From an uncultured Clostridia bacterium (GTDB lineage Bacteria > Bacillota > Clostridia > Oscillospirales > Acutalibacteraceae): 13,003 nt of DNA. The stretch covers positions 1 to 13,003 of the forward strand of contig CALYOC010000005.1 of assembly GCA_945227095.1 (NCBI GenBank). The letters run 5' to 3'. A model generated the notes under the pieces. It searched no databases. It was given only the letters and a program-made list of their open reading frames with translations, and was not told the DNA's origin. Both the position numbers and the translations under genes were made by a program. Numbering within the stretch: the stretch's first letter is position 1; the number at the start of each line of letters is the position of its first letter. Positions 1-6,720 of this stretch are shown here, one piece after another.

Positions 1-909
1 GGCGCGACCCGCAGCAGTCCCGGCAAATTGAGCGTCACCGTGCAGTCTTCCCATAGAGTCGGTAAGTCCGTAGGAAGCAGGGCCGGCACCCATATTGTCG
101 GGGTGAAGTGTACGGCCTGTTCCGCCACCGGAAGCAACCGAGAAATAGGTCTTGCCGTTTTCTTGGCACCATTTCTTATATGTTCCGGCTACAAGATGCT
201 GGAATCTTGTGGGGTTGGTTGAGTTACCGGTGATGGAAACATCAACACCCTCTGCCTTCATAATTGCAACGCCTTCCAATACATCGTTGGCGCCATAGCA
301 TTTAACAGCAGCTCTCTCTCCGTCTGAAAATGCCTTCTCTTCAACAACCTTCAACTCACCGTTAAAGAAGTCATAATCGGTTTTAACATAAGTGAAGCCG
401 TTTATTCTGGAAATGATATAAGCGGCATCCTTGCCAAGACCGTTGAGAATAACTCTCAAGGGCTTTTTGCGGACCTTGTTAGCTGTGCGGGCAATACCGA
501 TGGCTCCCTCTGCTGCCGCAAAGGATTCGTGACCGGCAAGAAATGCGAAGCAATCTGTTTCCTCTTTAAGCAATTTTGCAGCCAGATTACCGTGACCGAG
601 TCCGACATTTCTCTGCTCCGCAACGGAGCCGGGAATACAGAATGCCTGCAAGCCGATGCCGATTGCAGCAGCGGCGTCGGACGCTTCACTCTTTCCTGTT
701 TTAAGTGCGATCGCACAACCTATTGTATATGCCCAGCTGGCATTGTCGAATGCTATCGGCTGTACGCCCTTGACAATAGCATCAACATCAATACCTGCAT
801 CAAGACAGATTTTCTGTGCATCTTCCAGAGAAGCAATTCCATACTCTGCAAGACATTTTTCAATTTTGGCAATTCTACGCTCTTTGCCCTCAAATTTTAC
901 ATCATTCAT
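1..909 (-). CDS. GGGtGRT protein, 3' end cut off by window edge
   Basis: This reading frame is open for 303 codons from its start to the left edge, so the C-terminus is missing. The protein begins MNDVKFEGKERRIAKIE and carries the family's signature glycine-rich motif SGGGTGRT, with GGGTGRT at residues 261-267 (bases 109-129). The family (Pfam GGGtGRT protein, roughly 330 residues as I recall) has no established biochemical role, so only about 30 residues should be missing. Other visible stretches are glycine/alanine-rich (GLGHGNLAAKLL, AGHESFAAAEGAIGIA), suggesting a globular cytoplasmic protein, and there is no signal peptide. The start at 909 is chosen because AAGGAGG (918-924) lies about 8 bases upstream; an in-frame ATG at 915 is possible but only 2 bases from that site. 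It follows the NifU-like gene by 21 bases with no terminator, so the two are very likely co-transcribed. This suggests, by inference only, a role linked to Fe-S clusters. Confidence 0.88.
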   Translation of the reverse strand, partial: MNDVKFEGKERRIAKIEKCLAEYGIASLEDAQKICLDAGIDVDAIVKGVQPIAFDNASWAYTIGCAIALKTGKSEASDAAAAIGIGLQAFCIPGSVAEQRNVGLGHGNLAAKLLKEETDCFAFLAGHESFAAAEGAIGIARTANKVRKKPLRVILNGLGKDAAYIISRINGFTYVKTDYDFFNGELKVVEEKAFSDGERAAVKCYGANDVLEGVAIMKAEGVDVSITGNSTNPTRFQHLVAGTYKKWCQENGKTYFSVASGGGTGRTLHPDNMGAGPASYGLTDSMGRLHGDAQFAGTAAGRA

Positions 910-930
910 GTTCATGTCCTCCTTCGTAAA

Positions 931-1632
931 TTATTCTTCCCTCGGGTCGATATATTTAGCAGCACCGTCAAAGCGGCCGTAATTACCGATATTCTTCTCA
1001 TAAGCTTCGTTCGGTGTAACGCCGTGTCTGATGTCCTCGAGCATTTTGCCGAGTCTGACAAACTCATAACCGATAACTTCGCCCTCTTCGTCAAGAGCCA
1101 TACGAGTTACATAGCCTTCTGCCATTTCAAGATAACGAACGCCCTTCTCCTCGGTGGAGAACATTGTTCCGACCTGTGAACGCAAGCCCTTACCCAAGTC
1201 CTCAAGTCCTGCACCGATTGCAAGTCCGTTCTCGGAAAAAGCGGACTGTGTACGACCGTAAACGAGTTGTTTGAAAACTTCTCTCATAGCGACATTTATA
1301 GCATCGCAAACAAGGTCGGTATTAAGGCACTCCAAAAGAGTCTTTTCGGGAAGAATCTCGGCAGCCATAGCCGCAGAGTGGGTCATACCCGAACAACCGA
1401 TTGTTTCGACAAGAGCCTCTTTTACAATACCATTTTTAACATTAAGGGAAATTTTGCAGGCGCCCTGCTGGGGTGCACACCAGCCGATACCGTGTGAAAA
1501 GCCGGATATATCGGAAATCTGAGTAGATTTAACCCATTGGCCTTCCTCAGGAATCGGAGCCGGACCATGCTTAGGTCCCTTTTTAACCTTGCACATTTCT
1601 TGTACTTCTTTAGAAATAATGATTTCGTTCAT
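931..1632 (-). CDS. NifU/IscU-like iron-sulfur cluster assembly scaffold protein
   Basis: This 233-residue cytoplasmic protein resembles the NifU N-terminal/IscU scaffold family, on which Fe-S clusters are built before transfer to client proteins. The IscU-like core is visible as GACKISLNV (Cys59) followed 20 residues later by TIGCSGMTHSAAMAAEIL (Cys80), matching the two cysteine blocks of IscU; Cys102 and Cys109 are candidates for the third ligand. The aspartate that usually follows the first ligand cysteine in IscU is replaced here (CK rather than CGD). Cys14 and Cys52 are additional. The protein is longer than IscU (about 130 residues), with a C-terminal extension of unknown role. The start at 1632 is chosen because AAAGGAG (1643-1649) lies 10 bases upstream; an upstream in-frame start at 1671 has no ribosome site. 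It is first in an operon with the GGGtGRT gene, a pairing I recall from other Clostridia. The scaffold assignment is by family resemblance. Confidence 0.88.
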   Translation of the reverse strand: MNEIIISKEVQEMCKVKKGPKHGPAPIPEEGQWVKSTQISDISGFSHGIGWCAPQQGACKISLNVKNGIVKEALVETIGCSGMTHSAAMAAEILPEKTLLECLNTDLVCDAINVAMREVFKQLVYGRTQSAFSENGLAIGAGLEDLGKGLRSQVGTMFSTEEKGVRYLEMAEGYVTRMALDEEGEVIGYEFVRLGKMLEDIRHGVTPNEAYEKNIGNYGRFDGAAKYIDPREE

Positions 1633-1674
1633 AGAAAAAGTACTCCTTTCAACATTCCTTAAAATTAACAAAAT

Positions 1675-1693
1675 CCGTATAAAACCTATACGG
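1675..1693 (-). promoter_or_regulatory. Perfect inverted repeat at the transcription start of the NifU-like operon
   Basis: CCGTATA (1675-1681) and TATACGG (1687-1693) form a perfect 7-bp dyad around a 5-base centre. The dyad covers the predicted first transcribed bases, just downstream of the -10 box. It could be an operator at the start site, or a hairpin at the mRNA 5' end that affects stability. No regulator is identified, and no U-tract follows in the sense direction, so it is not a terminator. Confidence 0.5.
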
Positions 1694-1697
1694 CTTT

Positions 1698-1726
1698 ATT
1701 ATATTATTTTTTCCCCGATATTGCAA
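1698..1726 (-). promoter_or_regulatory. Sigma-A type promoter of the NifU-like/GGGtGRT operon
   Basis: On the minus strand TTGCAA (1721-1726) and a perfect TATAAT (1698-1703) are separated by exactly 17 bases. Transcription would start near 1690, giving a leader of about 60 bases to the start codon at 1632. Confidence 0.75.
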
Positions 1727-1781
1727 GAAAATTTTAATACTTTGGGGTATTTAATCACTAAAAGCAACTTAAATCCGACAG

Positions 1782-1826
1782 AAAAAACCGAGAATTACTC
1801 CGCAAAGCAAATGCGGAAATTCCCGG
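1782..1826 (-). terminator. Rho-independent terminator of the CapA-family gene
   Basis: A long stem follows the stop codon at 1841. The outer arms are 1788-1796 and 1818-1826 (nine pairs with one G-U), and the inner arms are 1799-1803 and 1813-1817. Read on the minus strand, the stem is followed by six T (1782-1787). It separates the CapA gene from the next operon's promoter. Confidence 0.8.
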
Positions 1827-1840
1827 CTTTAAATATTCCG

Positions 1841-3094
1841 TTAATCGGGCTTTACATCATCACCCATAAGCTTGACAACTCTGTCATACGAGCTTTTAAA
1901 ATAGCCCGGTGAAGCATACGCACACTCGATTGGATTATCAACGAGCTGTTTAATCGGAAGCACTTTATATGTGCTCTTGACACCCGAATAATAATAGGCG
2001 TGAGTGAGAAGCGGCAGATAACCGATTTCCTTTATCTCTACCTGACCGGTTTGTCCGTTCCTCTGAATTACAAGTGTTCCCAATACGGACTGCTGCGTTT
2101 TAAGTGCGTCCTTTTCAAGTATTATCTGGTCGGCAATAAAGTTTCCGCAGGCATAGAAAACATACCTTTTGACCTGCTTTCCGCCGCGGGTTACGGTAAA
2201 CGCCTGCGCAGGCTGAATACAGTGTGGGTGATTACCCACTATAAGGTCCGCTCCGCCCTCAATAACAGCCTTGGCAATCTGCCTTTGCGTTTCGGTCGGA
2301 AGGTCCTGATACTCGGTGCCCCAATGGAAGCAACAAATTACAAATTCGGCTCCCGCCTGCCTGAGCGCATTGACATCTGCGATAATCCTTTGCGCGTCCT
2401 CCACTTTACCCGAATTGAACCTTTTAGTGCAAAAGTCGCTGTATTCATCGGGCATATAGTTTCCGTTGGTAGAATCTGTCCAAGCGCAAATTCCTATCTT
2501 AATACCGTTTATCTCCTTAATAAAGGTTGACTGCGCCTCCTGCTGGCTGAAATAATCACCAAGCTGCTCCATACCGTTTGATGTTATAGTGCGCACGGTT
2601 CCCTTCATTCCGTCAAAGCCATAATCCCACGCATGATTGTTGGCAGTTATTATAGTTGTAAAACCTATCTTTTTAAGCGCCGGAACGATTTGATTGGGCA
2701 CATTAAAATAAGGATAATATGCAAGGGAAGCGTTATTTCCCTTATAATCGACGCATCCCTCAATGTCAACAAGCCCCAAATCGCAATCAATATAATCGTC
2801 CACAACATCAAAATACTTATCGAAATTATATGTTCCGTCGGACTGCTGTGCGCGCCCCGCTGTTGATTCATGAAGCAGTACATCTCCGGCAAACTGAATT
2901 TTAACAGGCGTGGTATTATAAGTGGGCGCGGTGGTTGACTCGGTTGTGGAGGCAGTTATCTTACCCTGCGGCTTATCATCTGTGCGTCTTGTCACAACAA
3001 GCGCGGTTATTGTCATAGCTGTTAAAACCCCTGCGAGTGCAACACAAATAACCGTCAGTAATATCTTCTTACTGTCTTTACTCCTCTTTGTCAT
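1841..3094 (-). CDS. CapA-family membrane-anchored metallophosphatase
   Basis: This 417-residue protein belongs to the CapA/PgsA family (Pfam PGA_cap), calcineurin-like metallophosphatases linked in some bacteria to poly-gamma-glutamate capsule export or anchoring. Residues 11-34 form one membrane helix after a basic N-terminus. A Thr/Ser-rich linker (about 46-63) leads to an extracellular domain. Metal-site motifs appear in family order: FAGDVLLH (Gly70-Asp71), DIEG (110-113), TANNHAWDYG (NNH at 152-154), FHWGTEY (257-262) and VGNHPHCIQP (GNHPH at 287-291). All expected ligands are present, so it should be active. The start is supported by GAGGTGG (3099-3105) four bases upstream. It is monocistronic, with its own promoter and terminator. 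No PgsB/PgsC-like capsule synthesis gene lies nearby, so the substrate is unknown and a capsule role should not be assumed. Other family members act on unidentified cell-envelope substrates. Confidence 0.92.
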   Translation of the reverse strand: MTKRSKDSKKILLTVICVALAGVLTAMTITALVVTRRTDDKPQGKITASTTESTTAPTYNTTPVKIQFAGDVLLHESTAGRAQQSDGTYNFDKYFDVVDDYIDCDLGLVDIEGCVDYKGNNASLAYYPYFNVPNQIVPALKKIGFTTIITANNHAWDYGFDGMKGTVRTITSNGMEQLGDYFSQQEAQSTFIKEINGIKIGICAWTDSTNGNYMPDEYSDFCTKRFNSGKVEDAQRIIADVNALRQAGAEFVICCFHWGTEYQDLPTETQRQIAKAVIEGGADLIVGNHPHCIQPAQAFTVTRGGKQVKRYVFYACGNFIADQIILEKDALKTQQSVLGTLVIQRNGQTGQVEIKEIGYLPLLTHAYYYSGVKSTYKVLPIKQLVDNPIECAYASPGYFKSSYDRVVKLMGDDVKPD

Positions 3095-3143
3095 AAAACC
3101 ACCTCAGTCACGCCTTCTGTCCGGTATATCACCGTCTGCCAAT

Positions 3144-3172
3144 ATTTTATCACACTTGTTTTTCAATTACAA
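3144..3172 (-). promoter_or_regulatory. Promoter of the CapA-family gene
   Basis: Minus-strand TTGTAA (3167-3172) and TAAAAT (3144-3149) are spaced by 17 bases. A TG dinucleotide one base before the -10 box makes it an extended -10 promoter. It lies just downstream of the terminator of the preceding gene, so the CapA gene is probably transcribed independently. Confidence 0.65.
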
Positions 3173-3176
3173 GGCG

Positions 3177-3219
3177 AGAAAATAAAAGACCTGTCGATTC
3201 TGATGAACCGACAGGTCTT
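3177..3219 (-). terminator. Rho-independent terminator of the giant surface protein gene
   Basis: AAGACCTGTCG (3186-3196) and CGACAGGTCTT (3209-3219) form a perfect 11-bp stem around a 12-base loop. On the minus strand it is followed by TTTTATTTT (3177-3187 region). It sits 30 bases after the stop codon at 3250, which supports the downstream ORF being the true 3' end of the transcription unit that starts near 9846. Confidence 0.85.
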
Positions 3220-3249
3220 AACTAATTTAATTTACACCGCAATTACAAA

Positions 3250-4677
3250 TCAATCGCAATCGTTCTTACGGCGGCGAACTGTTGCAACTACGCCAAAGGC
3301 TGCTGCTGCACCGACTCCCAACATAGTAACTACCAAGATTACCTGGTCAGCGGTGTCGGCACTTGCCTGAGCCGCCGTCTTCGGAAGAAGAAGGTTTACA
3401 CCTGTGATAAGAAGATGTTCGGTGTTGAACGCGTCAAAGTCAAGCTCATCATTCTGGAAGTCAAATTCAAGAAGGTCATTGAGCAAGCCTGCAAGGTCAG
3501 TTACCTGAATGTCGCCCACAAGGTCCTTAACCGCCGGGATTGTGAGTGCTGCGGCTGCGAGAGTTTCAACAAGAGGAGTGAGGATTCCCTGTCCTAACTG
3601 ACCGGAAAGCTCAACCAAATAATCTTCCGCAGTTCCTCTGTAATTGCACTTCGGTACGGAGAGGTCGCTCCACTCAACATTGGATACTGACAAAGCTTCT
3701 TCAAGAATCGGGATAAGCTTCGGTCCCATTTCGTTGAGGGAAGAAACTGCTGTTGTCAATGTGTTGTAATTGCCCTCACCGAGATACTCACTAAGAGCAT
3801 CAAGGATATCGGAAATTCCGTAGTAGTACGGAGAAATCATATCAACGCCTTCAACTGCGTCAAGAATCTTAGTCTTGAATACAGCCGGTGCATCGGAAAG
3901 AGCCGCTGTCAAGTTGATAAGCTTATCGTCTCCGATAAGTCCGCCGAGCTTATGGCAAAGATTCTGAATATAGGGAAGTCTGTTGATGATTACACGAGAT
4001 GTTCTGTTGGCAACATTTGTTGAAGAAAGCTGAAGGTCTTCATAAAGTCCGTTGAGAACTCCGTACAATCCGTCAATAAGTTGATACAATCCGTTGTTTA
4101 CACCGCTTGCAAAGATGTCGATATAAGCAATTGCATTTTTAAGAACGCTGCAAACTGTTCCGAGTCTCTTCGAGGAGATAAATGTTCCGATAACGCTCTT
4201 ACAGAAGTCGTCATAGATTTCATTGTCACTCAACAGAGGAAGAACAACCTTTACCGCGCCGGCAATCTTGAAGCCATAGAACTCAAGGCTGTCAAGAAGT
4301 CCTGTACCCAATATCTGCTCTGCAAGAGTTCTGATGTAGGTCGCTCTGTTGAGAACCGCCATCATCGGTGACTTCTTGTAATCAGCATAGAAGTTGTCGT
4401 CAATTACATTGTATAATGTGTCAACCATCGGAAGGAAGGTAGAAATCTTAACCCCTGCAACCTCGATGTTCTTGATTGCGTCAATCTTCAATACTTCTTT
4501 GATAATTACTTTAAGCTGCGGAAGTCTTGAAAGGATTGCACCGACAGGCGAAGCAAAGAACTCATTGTGAAGTTTGCTGTCAAATGTCTTAAGTACGGCA
4601 TTGATAAGCGGACGATACTGCTGAATAACATCGGCAAATACTCCTGCCTTCTCCGCCTCGTTGACAACCTTGCCCAC
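3250..4677 (-). CDS. C-terminal, wall-anchor part of a TAG-interrupted giant surface repeat protein
   Basis: These 475 codons continue the upstream giant ORF in the same frame after an in-frame TAG (4702-4704) and eight further sense codons. The coordinate start is a GTG with no convincing ribosome site (only GTAGGCAGA before it), so I do not think it is an independent gene. The sequence is almost all helical repeats of the same family as upstream: YRPLINAVLKTF near its start, and VLNGLYED identical to a unit in the upstream ORF. It ends with LPKTA (bases 3373-3387), an 11-residue spacer, a hydrophobic segment (VILVVTMLGVGAAAAFGVV) and RRRKNDCD, the layout of a sortase sorting signal. LPKTA differs from the usual LPXTG in its last position. 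With readthrough or in an intact allele it would anchor a protein of about 2173 residues to the wall. Without it, the segment is probably untranslated. No function is known. Confidence 0.75.
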   Translation of the reverse strand: MGKVVNEAEKAGVFADVIQQYRPLINAVLKTFDSKLHNEFFASPVGAILSRLPQLKVIIKEVLKIDAIKNIEVAGVKISTFLPMVDTLYNVIDDNFYADYKKSPMMAVLNRATYIRTLAEQILGTGLLDSLEFYGFKIAGAVKVVLPLLSDNEIYDDFCKSVIGTFISSKRLGTVCSVLKNAIAYIDIFASGVNNGLYQLIDGLYGVLNGLYEDLQLSSTNVANRTSRVIINRLPYIQNLCHKLGGLIGDDKLINLTAALSDAPAVFKTKILDAVEGVDMISPYYYGISDILDALSEYLGEGNYNTLTTAVSSLNEMGPKLIPILEEALSVSNVEWSDLSVPKCNYRGTAEDYLVELSGQLGQGILTPLVETLAAAALTIPAVKDLVGDIQVTDLAGLLNDLLEFDFQNDELDFDAFNTEHLLITGVNLLLPKTAAQASADTADQVILVVTMLGVGAAAAFGVVATVRRRKNDCD

Positions 4678-6720
4678 TCTGCCTACAAGTCTTTGAACCG
4701 TCTAGATAAGGTCACTGTTCTTAAGGTGGAATAATAAGCCGTCAAGTGCGTCACATACCGAAATGACGAGGTCGCTGTATTGTCCGTCGGCAATATAAGG
4801 AGTGATCTCCGAAGCCGCATTCTCAAGTTGTGTAATAAATGTCTGGTCGAGGATAGCGTCGATAGGTGTATCACCCAAGAAGCCGATTACTATCTTGTTA
4901 CCCTTTGTTGTGATTGTGGGAAGCACCTTCATAAGGACTTCGATTGTATTCTTGAAGGGTTGAATGGCTTTTGCTGTCTCCGGAATTGATACTAATGTAT
5001 CAACAAGCTCCTCGAGGTAAGGAATGATAGAAATGATTGCCTTAGTCTTGGAGGTATTCCACTGTGACATCATTGTATCAATCGCTTCTTCAAGTATGGG
5101 CTTAATAGAGGAGAAGTTTGCGAGTACAGCCTCGATAAGGTCTGTATAGTCGCCCAAGACTTCAGCCACCGGCTCGAATGCGAGAACTGCATTTACCAAA
5201 TCGGCGTCGCTGAGAATTGCTTCTACAAGGTCAAGCACAGGTGAAATTGCGCCCAGGAGAGCTGAAAGTTTATCAGCGGAATAGCTGTTAAGGAATTGCT
5301 CATTAAGCAACGCTTCGATAGGCGCTACCCAAGCTGCAAAGTCTTTGCATACAAGCTTAATCAACGGAGCAAGGTCGGCAATTTCATACTCGCCTATTAC
5401 CATTGAGCCGACGAGATTTGTATTCAAAACTGCGTCGATAAGCGCGTAGTTGCTTGTTACGGAGCTTACAAGTCCCAAAGCGTCCGGAATAACACCTACT
5501 ACTGCATATACCGGGGACTCGAAGAATTTATCAACAGTATCCATGGTAACAATGTTCTTCAAGTAGCCTGTGTAATCGCCAATGCTTGCGCAAAGGAGCT
5601 TGATTGCAGGTGTCAAATCGCTGACAGTTTCATTGGCAGCGAGAGCTTCAATCTTCAGAATTTCATCAATAAGCTTGGAGTCACCCGCAATTACGGATAC
5701 CAAATCAAGAATTGAAGGAACTCTGTCGATAACGGCTTTAAGACTGTTATTATTATAATCATCTATAATGTTGCCGAATACATTGTTGAGCTGTGCCGCA
5801 ATCTGCGGATAATCAGCTTTAACGCGGTTTACTATCTCGGCATAAGCGGAAAGGTTGCTTGTGATAAGTCCCATAAGGGTTTCATTGTCAAGCGCGTCTC
5901 CGATAAGTTTAACAACACCGGGAAGTCTGTCGGCAATTGCTGTAACCTTGGACTGAGTCCAATCAGCAGAGAAGTTTGAATCAAAGATTGATTGAAGGTC
6001 ATTGATAAGAGGTCTGAATCCTTCAACTACCTCTTTGGCATCCTCGGGAAGAACCTGCTCAACCTTGTTGACAATCTCTACAATAGGATTGATTCTGTCA
6101 GCGAGAGCCTTTACAGGGTTGGTGAGGAAATCGTGGTACAGGTCAGTCAAAACATTGTTATAGGCGTCTGCTACGATTGCCATATATCCGTTAAGAGTTG
6201 ATTCGTCCTTAATAAACATACCAAGAAGGTTGCCTACAAGTCCGTCCGTACCATCAGTTCCGAAGAGTTTGCCCAAGGTTTCATCACTGAGTATGTACTC
6301 AAGAGGAGCTTCGTAAAGCTCGTTATAGAACTGCTCGCTCAAGAGATATTTAACAAGGTCAACGATGTCGCTGTAAGGAGCAAGAGCATTTGCAATGAAC
6401 TCAACCTCCATAGCATCATCCAAAGTCTTAAGAAGCTCGGGAATGCTGCTCAGAAGCGCTCCGGCTTTATTCGTCTTCCATGTTGTATTAAATTCATCAT
6501 CAAAGATGCCTTTAACATCATTGATAAGAGGTCTGAACTGGTCGATATAATCTCTGAACAAGCCTATATCGTAAACCTTGTCGACAATTGAAGCGATTCC
6601 GGAAATTCTGGAAGCAACAGCTCCTACCGGGTCGGCGATAAAGTCTTCATAAAGACCGTTGAGAACATCTGCGAACAATATATCAACTACATCCTGAAGT
6701 GCCGATGTGTCTGTAATAAC
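3600..6720 (-). repeat. C-terminal helical repeat array of the giant surface protein, crossing the TAG
   Basis: Divergent units with a shared pattern (Y/F-x-P-x-I, then F-x-x-x-F, then a helix with a Pro-containing turn) run through both ORFs. Two units are close at the DNA level. TCATTGATAAGAGGTCTGAA occurs exactly at 5999-6018 and 6518-6537 (519 bases, 173 codons apart), and a related copy is at 4599-4620 beyond the TAG. Bases 4037-4059 and 6644-6666, both encoding GLYED and the residues before it, differ at one position out of 23. The array therefore joins the two ORFs and argues that they were one gene. Unit boundaries are approximate. Confidence 0.7.
4702..4704 (-). other. In-frame amber (TAG) codon inside the giant surface protein frame
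   Basis: The minus-strand context is CTT ATC TAG ACG GTT CAA. The frame is open on both sides: 1689 codons before (from 9771) and 483 after, to a TGA at 3250. The other complete genes here end in TAA or TGA, so this is the only TAG terminating a frame in the window. It lies inside a repeat unit: the flanks LDGLLFH...RLVGRVGKVVNEAEK align with LNGLYED...RISGIASIVDKVYD about 650 residues upstream. Confidence 0.85.

Noticed and set aside
529..1179. Plus-strand open frame of 216 codons over the NifU-like and GGGtGRT genes
   Set aside because: It lies antisense across two well-supported genes, has no ribosome site, and its product is Cys/Phe-rich without any family pattern.
2000..2530. Plus-strand open frame of 176 codons
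   Set aside because: It is a shadow of the CapA gene, whose motifs are intact in the minus frame.
1841..3094. A capsule (poly-gamma-glutamate) biosynthesis locus around the CapA-family gene
   Set aside because: No PgsB or PgsC-like synthetase gene is adjacent, and the gene has its own promoter and terminator, so a single family member does not define a capsule locus.
4678..4701. Separate gene starting at the GTG at 4677
   Set aside because: There is no usable ribosome site, no promoter, no signal peptide for an anchored protein, and the frame is continuous with the upstream ORF apart from one TAG.
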